Shown here: one piece after another, positions 1 through 5,929 of the stretch | Numbering within the stretch: position 1 is the first letter of the stretch | How the letters are laid out: each line of letters begins with the position of its first letter | NCBI GenBank assembly: GCA_028702015.1 | Contig: JAQVPO010000085.1 | Location: 1-6,020 of the forward strand | Reading direction: 5' to 3' | Length of the DNA: 6,020 bases | Origin: Synergistaceae bacterium | Lineage (GTDB): Bacteria > Synergistota > Synergistia > Synergistales > Synergistaceae | The notes under the pieces: generated by a model | Database searches by the model: none | What the model was told of the DNA's origin: nothing | What the model saw: the letters and a program-made list of their open reading frames with translations, nothing else | Translations under genes and position numbers: made by a program

Positions 1-688
1 ATCTAGAGTATTCTTTTTCTTCAGTTACAAACGCCCTTACTATCCTTATTGAGGAAAGCGCTTCCTGCGCAATTGCGGCGACCATTGCTAGCTTTTCCTG
101 TATTACTCCCCCGACTTCCCTAAGTTTGGAGGAGGCTCTGTCAATAACAAGTATCGCCATTGGAGTTACAAGAAAGGTAACAAGCGTAAGCTTCCAGTTT
201 ATAAACAGAAGGAAGCTGATAATGCCTATAAAAGTACAGCTTTGGACCACAAAATCAACGACTACCGATGCCAGGATAGACTGAAGTGTGGCAACATCGT
301 TTGTTATCCTTGAAAGAAATTCCCCTGAACGTTTGCTGTAAAGTTTCGCCAGAGAGAGCCTCTGTGTGTGGTCATACAGTTCAAGCCTTATATCTATTAC
401 TACCTTCTGCCCGACCCACGTCATAAGATACATGTTCCCGTAGCCAAAAACAGCCTTGAGCACGTAAAGTGCCACTATCCCGAAAGCGAGAAGATTAAGA
501 GTGTAATACTCCTTGTTTATAAGAACATCATCAACCACATTCTTGATCAGCCACGGCGGGATTATCCCAAAAAGCGCAGACAGTACCATACATACCAGTG
601 CCGCTGCAAGTCTGGTTTTGTAAGGCCTGCAGTATCCAAGCAGCCTTATATAGGATGACCATGACTTTTTGTTTTTCAATGAAAGCAT
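1..688 (-). CDS. msbA: MsbA-like lipid A export ABC transporter, membrane domain (3' end outside window)
   Basis: This is the N-terminal 229 residues of an ABC exporter; the gene continues past the left edge, so the ATP-binding domain cannot be seen. Hydrophobic segments lie near residues 27-49, 64-90 and 145-182, as in a type I exporter transmembrane domain. A stretch at 121-136 (SGEFLSRITNDVATLQ) matches the conserved cytoplasmic coupling region of the MsbA/heterodimeric exporter family, and 207-226 (AQEALSSIRIVRAF...) is the usual helix leading to the later membrane segments. The ATG at 688-686 lies one base after the lpxB stop, with a GGAG (699-702) about 10 bases upstream, which suggests translational coupling. 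Family knowledge: MsbA is a homodimer that flips lipid A core from the inner to the outer leaflet of the inner membrane. The specific MsbA call rests mainly on the lpxI-lpxB context, because the visible part alone would also fit a multidrug-type exporter. Confidence 0.85.
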   Translation of the reverse strand, partial: MLSLKNKKSWSSYIRLLGYCRPYKTRLAAALVCMVLSALFGIIPPWLIKNVVDDVLINKEYYTLNLLAFGIVALYVLKAVFGYGNMYLMTWVGQKVVIDIRLELYDHTQRLSLAKLYSKRSGEFLSRITNDVATLQSILASVVVDFVVQSCTFIGIISFLLFINWKLTLVTFLVTPMAILVIDRASSKLREVGGVIQEKLAMVAAIAQEALSSIRIVRAFVTEEKEYSR

Positions 689-689
689 T

Positions 690-1817
690 TCATGAAATCT
701 CCATAATTCTTTTTGCCCATGATTCATATACCCCTGTCTTCCCAAGCATATTCCTTGCAAGATCCATTTTTTTACATATATTTTTTTTTGTTTCATCGTC
801 GCCGTCAATCCACTTTATGACCTCTTCGAGCATGTTTCCTGATGTAGCCTCTTCCTGCATAAGCTCCGGGAAAAGCTCAGTATTGAGCAGTATATTCGGC
901 ATTGAATAATAGGGAGTCTTTATAAGATGTTTCCCTATGAATGCGGAAAACCGGCTGACCTTATAGGCCACCACCATATATATGCCAAGCATCATTGACT
1001 CGACAGCCACTGTGCCGCATGCAGCGACAGAACAGCATGACGCGGCAAGGAGATCCCGTCCGTGCCCTGTATAAATATCAAAAGAACGTCCTTCAAGACG
1101 TTCTTTTATTTTTATCCTTTCAAGCTCATTAAGGCCGGGAGCTATCGAAAAAACAGGATGCCATCCCAAGCTCATAAGTTCAGATGCCGTATTTTCCATG
1201 ATCGGCAAAAGGTTCTTTATCTCAATTTTCCTGCTGCCTGGCATAAAGGCTATTATTTTTTTATCGTTTGCCAGATCGTCGGGCAGATTTTTTATTAGTT
1301 CCGCTTTCTCCGAAAATTCTTCTAACATCGGATGACCGATCCAATAACTGTGGCAGCCGTTTTGTTTGAGAAACTCATCCTCGAAACCAAAAAGCGGGAA
1401 ACATTCATCCACGCAGGCGTAAATTTGCTTTATCCGCCCTCTTCTCCAGGCCCAGACTGTCGGGGGAGATATATAGAAGACCTTGCCGCGGTATCCCTTC
1501 GATCTCAGCCTCTGAACAAGACGAAGGTTAAAATCAGGGCTGTCGGCGATAATGACACATTGAGGTGCTCTCTGCATTATCCGGTCTGTCATTTCATTCA
1601 GCATACTGAATAATGCCGGAACGGAAGAGAGTACCTCTGCTATTCCAAAAAGCTGAAGGTCTTCACCAGGCCATTCAGTCCTTATGCCTGCTTCTCTTGG
1701 CTCCTTGCCGCCCATACCCCATATGTCCCCTTCATAGCCAAGTTTGCGAAGTGATTTGGCAACTGAGGCAGTATAATGGTCTCCTGATGCTTCCCCAGAG
1801 CTCATGAAGATCGACAC
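690..1817 (-). CDS. lpxB: Lipid-A-disaccharide synthase LpxB
   Basis: LpxB is a membrane-associated glycosyltransferase (GT-B fold, family GT19). It joins UDP-2,3-diacylglucosamine and lipid X to form the tetraacyl disaccharide of lipid A, releasing UDP. The 375 residues match the family's usual length (about 380). Visible motifs are SGEASGD at 7-13, DSPDFN at 92-97, ISPPTVWAWR at 116-125, the GHP at 161-163, FMPGSRKIEI at 191-200, CGTVAVESMMLG at 267-278 and TPYYSMPNIL at 301-310. By family analogy D95 and R196 correspond to residues reported essential in E. coli LpxB; this mapping is inferred. The start is GTG at 1817, with AGGA (1826-1829) 8 bases upstream. An ATG at 1805 would delete the first beta strand before the SGEASGD loop, so the GTG is preferred. 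It overlaps the end of lpxI by 16 bases and is followed after one base by the exporter. An 11-bp perfect inverted repeat lies within codons 237-246. Confidence 0.97.
   Translation of the reverse strand: MSIFMSSGEASGDHYTASVAKSLRKLGYEGDIWGMGGKEPREAGIRTEWPGEDLQLFGIAEVLSSVPALFSMLNEMTDRIMQRAPQCVIIADSPDFNLRLVQRLRSKGYRGKVFYISPPTVWAWRRGRIKQIYACVDECFPLFGFEDEFLKQNGCHSYWIGHPMLEEFSEKAELIKNLPDDLANDKKIIAFMPGSRKIEIKNLLPIMENTASELMSLGWHPVFSIAPGLNELERIKIKERLEGRSFDIYTGHGRDLLAASCCSVAACGTVAVESMMLGIYMVVAYKVSRFSAFIGKHLIKTPYYSMPNILLNTELFPELMQEEATSGNMLEEVIKWIDGDDETKKNICKKMDLARNMLGKTGVYESWAKRIMEIS
1080..1107. repeat. lpxB: Perfect 11-bp inverted repeat inside lpxB
   Basis: AAAAGAACGTC (1080-1090) and GACGTTCTTTT (1097-1107) are exact inverted repeats around the 6-base loop CTTCAA. 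In the lpxB message this is a compact stem-loop over codons 237-246 (IKERLEGRSF). On the plus strand the stem runs into TTTTATTTTTAT, giving an intrinsic-terminator shape for antisense transcription. It lies inside an intact coding frame, so a function is unproven. Confidence 0.6.
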
Positions 1818-2617
1818 TGTTCTATTCCTATTACAGCAATTTTTTCTTTTTCAGCAACCGAGAGGAATTCTTCAGGTTCCATTATAAGAGTCCACCCTGC
1901 GTGAAGAGCAAGGCAGGTCAATTTTGCCTGAGCCATATTCTTCAGTGTACTAGGGCCCACTGTTGGGATGTCATATCGCTCATCCTGGTCAAGGCGCATC
2001 ATTTTGACAACAGTTCCGCCAAGACAAAGCGAGCCTGCCCGAAGAAGAGTGGCATCGGTCCCCTCCATAGCTTCCACTGCTACTACCGACCGTTTATTAA
2101 CAACTACTGTCTGCCCGAATGACAATGGGACAAGGGCTTTGCATATTGAAAAACCGTATTCTGCGTCAGCCATCTCTTCAGAAGCAGGTTTTCTCCCCGC
2201 TATATGTCCGGGCACCGCAAGCAGGTCAGGTATGATATCCCTGTAGCTCATAACTTCGAATCCTGATTTTTCAAGGAAATCTACAAGGGCTCCCAGAAGC
2301 GAATGGTCATCCCTGAAGACAAGGCTTGCAAGAAATCTCTGCGTTGTAAGATCAAAAAGCGAGGGCTTGAAAGCTAAAGTCTTTGATATGAGTCCAGCCA
2401 TTATTATCCTTTTAACGCTGCGATTTTTCATATCTTTTATTGTGAATCCAAGATCAGGCTTAGCCAGATTTACAACTTCCAGAGAGTATCTAGAAATATC
2501 CCCCACTTTCTCCCTAACAGAATAAACGACCGGAGGTGTTCCCATGTCAGTAAGCCTGCTTGCGATGACTACCGGCAGATTGCCATCTCCAGCTATCAAG
2601 GCGATCTTATTATCCAT
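1802..2617 (-). CDS. lpxI: UDP-2,3-diacylglucosamine pyrophosphatase LpxI
   Basis: LpxI hydrolyses UDP-2,3-diacylglucosamine to lipid X and UMP, the step before LpxB. It is the non-orthologous alternative to LpxH and was formerly known as DUF1009. The 271-residue product has the N-terminal glycine-rich start IALIAGDGNLP (5-15), a conserved RDDH (102-105), VEAMEGTDAT (181-190) and DQDERYDIPTVGP (210-222). D216 in the last motif probably equals the catalytic aspartate described in Caulobacter LpxI; this is inferred from motif position. The start is ATG at 2617, with GGGGGA (2625-2630) 7 bases upstream. A TTG directly before it at 2620 would add one residue but leaves only 4 bases to the ribosome binding site. 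lpxI is the first gene of the lpxI-lpxB-exporter run. In many genomes lpxA precedes lpxI, but here the gene upstream is a ZIP transporter. Cytoplasmic or peripheral on the inner membrane, by family. Confidence 0.95.
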   Translation of the reverse strand: MDNKIALIAGDGNLPVVIASRLTDMGTPPVVYSVREKVGDISRYSLEVVNLAKPDLGFTIKDMKNRSVKRIIMAGLISKTLAFKPSLFDLTTQRFLASLVFRDDHSLLGALVDFLEKSGFEVMSYRDIIPDLLAVPGHIAGRKPASEEMADAEYGFSICKALVPLSFGQTVVVNKRSVVAVEAMEGTDATLLRAGSLCLGGTVVKMMRLDQDERYDIPTVGPSTLKNMAQAKLTCLALHAGWTLIMEPEEFLSVAEKEKIAVIGIEQCRSS

Positions 2618-2650
2618 CAATTATTCCCCCACAAACCATGCACACTTTAA

Positions 2651-2663
2651 GTGACACATTATA
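2651..2663 (-). promoter_or_regulatory. lpxI: Candidate promoter -10 for the lpxI-lpxB-exporter operon
   Basis: On the minus strand a perfect TATAAT lies at 2663-2658, which would start transcription near 2651 and give a leader of about 34 bases with the GGGGGA ribosome binding site. No hexamer close to TTGACA is found at 16-18 bases upstream (AATATG at 17). The promoter is therefore weak, activator-dependent or read by another sigma factor, if it is real. The remainder of the 188-base gap, 2672-2805, shows no gene and no convincing terminator for the upstream ZIP gene, so some read-through from ZIP into lpxI is possible. Confidence 0.35.
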
Positions 2664-2671
2664 ATTGTCAC
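2651..2671. repeat. 21-bp dyad GTGACA-N9-TGTCAC over the lpxI -10 region
   Basis: The arms GTGACA (2651-2656) and TGTCAC (2666-2671) are perfect inverted repeats around an AT-rich centre. The centre contains ATTATAAT, which supplies the only good -10 hexamer in this gap. A second short dyad, CACTT-T-AAGTG (2643-2653), abuts it on the lpxI side. The placement over a promoter element, 34 bases or more upstream of the lpxI start, fits a repressor operator. No regulator can be named from the sequence. A structural role in the 5' leader is also possible. Confidence 0.4.
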
Positions 2672-2805
2672 CAATATGAACATATTTCGTCATAAAAACC
2701 CAGGCATTATCGGAAAAGTATATCACAGCTGCATATAAAACCCTTCCTGAAGAAATGTGCACAGAAAGTCATAATCACCCCTATGTTCATACATTGATGC
2801 CGTTA

Positions 2806-3612
2806 TTATCCAAGAGCAACATCCATGACCATCATTACAGCAAAACCAAATAAAACACCCATCGTCGCAAGATCTCCGTTTCCGCTCGACTGTGACTCCG
2901 GAACGACTTCTTCAACAACGACAAATATCATTGCACCTGCGGCATAAGCAAGCGCGTACGGAAGCATAGGACGGGCAACTTGTACCAGCACTGCCCCCAG
3001 AAGTGCGAAAACAGGTTCAACTACGGCAGAAAGCTGTCCGTATAAAAAAGCCTTTTGTCGGCTCAGTCCCTCGCGGCGAAGCGGCATAGATACGGCAAGA
3101 CCCTCGGGGAAGTTCTGGAGTCCTATCCCTGCCGCCAATGCTATGGCTCCTGACAACGTAGCCTCGGGCATAATCCCGATTGCCCCGAAAGCGACACCTA
3201 CAGCCATTCCTTCCGGTATATTGTGGATGGTTATTGCCAGTACAAGAAGCGTGGTCCTCTTCATCCTTGAAGGAGGTCCGTCAGGCTCTGTCTCAGCCAT
3301 TGCAGGATGAAGGTGAGGCATCAGCATGTCGATCAGCCGCATTGATATGCCCCCCATAAGGAATCCTATAAAGGGAGGCAGCCATCCAGGGTATCCCAAT
3401 TCCTCTGATATCGATATCGCAGGAGCAAGAAGAGACCAGAAGCTGGCGGCTATCATTACACCTCCTGCAAACCCGAGCATAACATCAAGCTTTTTTTGCT
3501 CAGGTCTTTTTGCAAGAAAGACTCCAGATGCGCCCAACGCTGTCAGCCCCCATGTAAAGCATCCTGCCAGCAGTGCCTGCACAGGAGCTGAAACTCCGGC
3601 ATACCAATCCAT
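2806..3612 (-). CDS. ZIP-family divalent metal transporter, GufA type
   Basis: A polytopic inner-membrane protein of 268 residues that probably imports zinc or another divalent metal such as iron or manganese. About eight hydrophobic segments are visible, near 10-33, 45-66, 77-95, 120-147, 152-178, 187-213, 217-236 and 248-267. The metal-binding signatures are HNIPEGMAVGVAFG in segment 4 (H130, N131, E134) and QNFPEGLAV in segment 5 (Q166, N167, E170). Segment 7 carries VVEEVVPES (233-240). Glutamine in place of the second HNxPEG histidine is characteristic of the GufA branch rather than E. coli ZupT. The loop between segments 3 and 4 has two histidines (H100, H102) and acidic residues. ATG at 3612 is preceded by GGGGGAG (3621-3627) at 8 bases. 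The gene is divergent from the HD gene. Metal specificity cannot be read from the sequence. Confidence 0.93.
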   Translation of the reverse strand: MDWYAGVSAPVQALLAGCFTWGLTALGASGVFLAKRPEQKKLDVMLGFAGGVMIAASFWSLLAPAISISEELGYPGWLPPFIGFLMGGISMRLIDMLMPHLHPAMAETEPDGPPSRMKRTTLLVLAITIHNIPEGMAVGVAFGAIGIMPEATLSGAIALAAGIGLQNFPEGLAVSMPLRREGLSRQKAFLYGQLSAVVEPVFALLGAVLVQVARPMLPYALAYAAGAMIFVVVEEVVPESQSSGNGDLATMGVLFGFAVMMVMDVALG

Positions 3613-3670
3613 GAATTTATCTCCCCCTAACTTTTTTCTTTAATGATAGCCATTTTAACGTCAGAATCTG

Positions 3671-3698
3671 AGTGTAAAAACATTGTGAATCTTTGCAA
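3671..3698 (-). promoter_or_regulatory. Candidate promoter for the ZIP transporter
   Basis: On the minus strand TTGCAA (3698-3693) and TACACT (3676-3671) are separated by 16 bases; each matches 4 of 6 consensus positions. This would give a leader of about 50 bases before the ZIP ATG. An alternative TTTACA/TAAAAT pair with 15-base spacing lies slightly downstream, so the exact element is uncertain. An 11-base palindrome, TCAGA-A-TCTGA (3661-3671), sits at the predicted start of transcription. Confidence 0.3.
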
Positions 3699-3704
3699 AT
3701 ATAC

Positions 3705-3733
3705 ATAACACTCTATTCTTGTTGATATATAAT
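3705..3733 (+). promoter_or_regulatory. Candidate sigma-70-type promoter for the HD-domain gene
   Basis: ATAACA at 3705-3710 (4 of 6 to TTGACA) and a perfect TATAAT at 3728-3733 are spaced by 17 bases. Transcription would begin near 3740. That is only about 5 bases before the ATG at 3745 but about 23 before the GTG at 3763, which bears on the choice of start codon. Confidence 0.5.
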
Positions 3734-3762
3734 ATTCTCTCAGAATGCGGGGGGCGAAGCCA

Positions 3763-4524
3763 GTGTTTTCTACGGATAGAACAAATGAATGGTTCAAATC
3801 TTTCACAGATAATTATAAAGTCAGCGGGATACTGTCTCCAATGCTGGATCTAAAACTAAAACACAGCAAGAGGGTTTCAGAAATATGCTCCGAGACTGCG
3901 TGCTCTATGGAATGGGATGAGGAGGGAGACAGATGGATGGCATATTCTGCCGGCCTTCTTCACGATGTGGGAAGATTTCCCCAGTACAAAACATATGGCA
4001 CATTTCTCGACAGCAAAAGTGTTGACCACGGAGATCTGGGAGCCGAAATAATTGCAAAAGAATTTAACTGGAAAGGCATCCCTGATAATTTCAGGGAAAA
4101 TATCATATCTGCAGTAAAGTTTCATAACAAGAAAAAAGTCCCGACTAACCTTAAGCTGGGTGCATATAAATGGTCATGCCTGGTCAGGGATGCTGACAAA
4201 ATCGATATCTACAGGATGGTACAAGAACGTATCGACAATGGGACAATTTTTGAAATGCTCCCAAGACATCAGGCAGCAGAAGGCCTTTCTTCTGACCTTG
4301 TTGAAGAGGTCCGCAGAACAGGGTCAGTTTCCTACTGTAATGCCCGTTCTTTACAGGATTACAGACTGATACAGCTCACATGGGGGAGCGACCTTAACTT
4401 TCCGGTTTCAGTGGCAGCACTCAGAGAAGAAAAAATAATCGAAAGGATCCGTGAGGATCTGAGGCCCTACGGCATAAACGATCTGGTGGACAAGATAGTG
4501 AATCAAATATATTCCATGGCGTAA
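3763..4524 (+). CDS. HD-domain metal-dependent phosphohydrolase
   Basis: A soluble protein of 253 residues with a complete HD-superfamily metal site: H34 (KHSKRV), H67-D68 (GLLHDVGRF), H89 (VDHGDLG), H121 (VKFHNKK) and D145 (RDADKID), counted from the GTG start. The domain spans about residues 30-150. The remaining 100 residues form an unassigned C-terminal region. Such proteins hydrolyse phosphate esters, often of nucleotides or signalling nucleotides, but the substrate cannot be inferred here. There is no accompanying GGDEF, RelA-like or receiver domain, and no GYP motif of cyclic-di-GMP HD-GYP enzymes. GTG at 3763 is preferred because GGGGGG (3749-3754) lies 8 bases upstream. An in-frame ATG at 3745 would add six residues but has no ribosome binding site and sits almost on the predicted transcription start. 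The gene stands alone on the plus strand. Confidence 0.88.
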   Translation: MFSTDRTNEWFKSFTDNYKVSGILSPMLDLKLKHSKRVSEICSETACSMEWDEEGDRWMAYSAGLLHDVGRFPQYKTYGTFLDSKSVDHGDLGAEIIAKEFNWKGIPDNFRENIISAVKFHNKKKVPTNLKLGAYKWSCLVRDADKIDIYRMVQERIDNGTIFEMLPRHQAAEGLSSDLVEEVRRTGSVSYCNARSLQDYRLIQLTWGSDLNFPVSVAALREEKIIERIREDLRPYGINDLVDKIVNQIYSMA

Positions 4525-4557
4525 AAAAGAAGAGACCTTCAAATCAATGAGGGTCTC
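4522..4557 (-). terminator. Intrinsic terminator of the rubredoxin transcript, overlapping the HD stop codon
   Basis: The arms 4532-4540 (GAGACCTTC) and 4549-4557 (GAGGGTCTC) form a 9-bp stem with one G-T wobble and an 8-base loop. On the minus strand the stem is followed by TTCTTTTTTA, a good U-tract, 44 bases after the rubredoxin stop. On the plus strand the stem is followed by CTTAAGTAAT, a poor U-tract, so termination of the HD transcript here would be weaker. The U-tract shares bases with the HD gene's TAA stop (4522-4524). Confidence 0.8.
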
Positions 4558-4600
4558 CTTAAGTAATAACGGATCCTGACGTATTCTTATTGCTTAATAA

Positions 4601-4759
4601 TCACTGAGCTTCGAACATATCCTTGCCAACCCCGCATACGGGACAGGCCCAATCATCGGGGATCTCTTCGAAAGGTGTTCCTGGAGCAACTCCAGAATCC
4701 GGATCTCCTGCTTCTGGATCATAAACGTAACCGCAAACGGTACATACATACTTCTTCAT
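4601..4759 (-). CDS. Rubredoxin
   Basis: A small cytoplasmic electron carrier with a single iron held by four cysteines, here C6, C9, C39 and C42 in the two classic motifs [11 protein letters not shown] (5-15) and [11 protein letters not shown] (39-49). At 52 residues it has the usual length of free-standing rubredoxins. The conserved aromatic residues Y4, Y11, Y13, F30, W37 and F49 of the hydrophobic core are present. Family knowledge: rubredoxins pass electrons to oxygen- and superoxide-detoxifying enzymes such as rubrerythrin, flavodiiron proteins or superoxide reductase in anaerobes; none of these partners is in the window. ATG at 4759 has GGGGGA (4769-4774) 9 bases upstream. An earlier ATG at 4766 is in another frame. 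The gene follows the M24 peptidase by 78 bases on the same strand and may be co-transcribed with it. Confidence 0.97.
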   Translation of the reverse strand: MKKYVCTVCGYVYDPEAGDPDSGVAPGTPFEEIPDDWACPVCGVGKDMFEAQ

Positions 4760-4783
4760 ATTCCATAGTCCCCCTTTTAAATT

Positions 4784-4806
4784 AGGCCTTACTAATGGCC
4801 TTTTTT
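4784..4806 (+). terminator. Candidate plus-strand terminator between rubredoxin and the M24 peptidase
   Basis: AGGCC (4784-4788) and GGCCT (4797-4801) form a 5-bp stem with an 8-base loop, followed on the plus strand by a run of six T (4801-4806). In the minus direction the same hairpin is followed only by AATTTAAAA, so it would be a weak terminator for the peptidase gene. The better orientation serves a plus-strand transcript, and the only candidate in the window is read-through from the HD gene across rubredoxin. The stem is short, so it may be marginal. Confidence 0.4.
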
Positions 4807-4837
4807 GCTGAAATAATTATCGTTTTAACATTATTTC

Positions 4838-5929
4838 TTATACACGGTAAAATGACTGATCAAGTTTTCCCGTCAGCCTTGTGGCTGATGCTTCGATTAT
4901 AAGGTAATCGTCCTCTAATCTCAATCCTCCCCAGCCATCAATATATATGCCAGGTTCAATTGTAACGACATCGTTCGTTTTCAATTCATATGAACATTTT
5001 GAGGAAAGAAAAGGTGTCTCATGCACACTTATACCCAGACCATGTCCGAGTCCATGTGTAAAATACTTCCCCAGTCCTCTTGATTCCAGGACTTCACAGG
5101 CTGTCATGTGCACATCCCTTCCGTTTACGCCGGCATGCAGTGCATTAACGGCTGCTTGATGGGATGCAGCCAGTATATCATGATATTCCTGAACACGCGG
5201 ATCAGGTTCGCCAAGTGAAAAATTTCTAGTGATATCACAAAGATATCCCATGTACCTTGCACCAAAATCAACAGTGACCCATTCACCGCATGCCATTTCC
5301 TTGTCGGTGGCCCTTCCGTGCGGCATGGAGCTTCTCGTTCCCGATGCAACTATCATGTCAAAACCGGCTTCCCCGCCCCGTATATTGATATTGAAGTTGA
5401 GCAGGGCTTCAAATTCTTTTTCAGTCATACCAGGTCTTACATCGTTAAGAGTCTCAAGAAACGCGTCTGCTGCGATTTCTCCCGCTTTCATGATAAACTT
5501 AATTTCCTCTTCATCCTTTGAACGGCAAAGTCCGGATGTCATGTATGTACCGTCGCTCCATCTGGTATTTTTAGCAGAAGAAAGTTTTTCCCATATTGAA
5601 TGATAAGTTTTTGATGCCTCACAAAGCACATTTCGAACTCCATGCCTGGAAATGCTTTCTATGACATCATCGGTCAGACTGTTCCTTTGAGCCGCAACCT
5701 CGTGAGGAGACTGTTCCTCTCCCTGCTGCCTGTATCTGCTGTCCAGAATAAGCTCGGCAGAATCCCTGTAGACAAGAAGTGCACCTGATGTGCCTCTGAA
5801 ACCGCTTAGGTAGTAGAGTGTCTCCCAGTTGCAGCCTTCGTCTGTCAGGACAGCGAAAACATCCGTACCTGTTTTTGCCATCTCTGCGCGCAGTTTTTCA
5901 ATTCTTTTATGGATAAATTCCTCATTCAT
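4838..5929 (-). CDS. M24-family Xaa-Pro peptidase (aminopeptidase P or prolidase type)
   Basis: A cytoplasmic metallopeptidase of 363 residues, probably cleaving the bond before proline in peptides (Xaa-Pro aminopeptidase) or in dipeptides (prolidase). Residues 1-130 form a creatinase-type N-terminal domain (e.g. YYLSGFRGTSGALLV, 39-53; DSRY, 63-66). Residues 140-355 form the pita-bread catalytic domain. All five metal ligands of the family are visible: D221 (TVDFG), D232 (CDITR), H296 (HGLGHGLG), E325 (IEPGIY) and E339 (RLEDD). The accessory histidines H204 (MPHG) and H303 (SVHE) are also present, so the enzyme should be active. The length is that of the short bacterial single-subunit type. 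ATG at 5929 has a weak GGG (5937-5939) 7 bases upstream and overlaps the preceding gene by 8 bases, which fits translational coupling. The exact specificity cannot be decided from sequence alone. Confidence 0.95.
   Translation of the reverse strand: MNEEFIHKRIEKLRAEMAKTGTDVFAVLTDEGCNWETLYYLSGFRGTSGALLVYRDSAELILDSRYRQQGEEQSPHEVAAQRNSLTDDVIESISRHGVRNVLCEASKTYHSIWEKLSSAKNTRWSDGTYMTSGLCRSKDEEEIKFIMKAGEIAADAFLETLNDVRPGMTEKEFEALLNFNINIRGGEAGFDMIVASGTRSSMPHGRATDKEMACGEWVTVDFGARYMGYLCDITRNFSLGEPDPRVQEYHDILAASHQAAVNALHAGVNGRDVHMTACEVLESRGLGKYFTHGLGHGLGISVHETPFLSSKCSYELKTNDVVTIEPGIYIDGWGGLRLEDDYLIIEASATRLTGKLDQSFYRV

Noticed and set aside
1..688. Exporter fragment as a truncated pseudogene lacking its ATPase domain
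   Set aside because: The frame is intact up to the window edge, so the missing domain is explained by the window boundary.
368..909. Two plus-strand open frames of about 100 codons over the exporter and the lpxB 3' end
   Set aside because: Both are antisense to clearly conserved minus-strand genes and lack supporting signals.
2756..2763. TGTGCACA palindrome downstream of the ZIP gene
   Set aside because: An isolated 8-base palindrome with no T-run or partner, so neither a terminator nor a convincing operator.
3326..3643. A 105-codon plus-strand open frame opposite the ZIP gene
   Set aside because: Antisense shadow of the transporter, with composition that follows from the membrane-protein codons on the other strand.
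3670..3713. GAGTGT and ACACTC as widely spaced inverted hexamers spanning both divergent promoters
   Set aside because: Hexamer inverted pairs within 50 bases are expected by chance, and the arms do not extend.
3796..4200. HD protein as part of a toxin-antitoxin, CRISPR or cyclic-nucleotide defence system
   Set aside because: No effector, CRISPR repeat, nucleotide cyclase or toxin partner is adjacent; its neighbours are housekeeping genes and it has its own promoter.
4681..4695. Perfect short inverted repeat CTGGAG-CAA-CTCCAG inside rubredoxin
   Set aside because: It falls on codons for the ordinary rubredoxin sequence SGVAPG and is short enough to be incidental.
5229..5603. A 124-codon plus-strand open frame opposite the M24 peptidase
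   Set aside because: It lies wholly antisense to a gene with all catalytic motifs, has no ribosome binding site that I can see and resembles no known protein; it is a shadow of the real gene.
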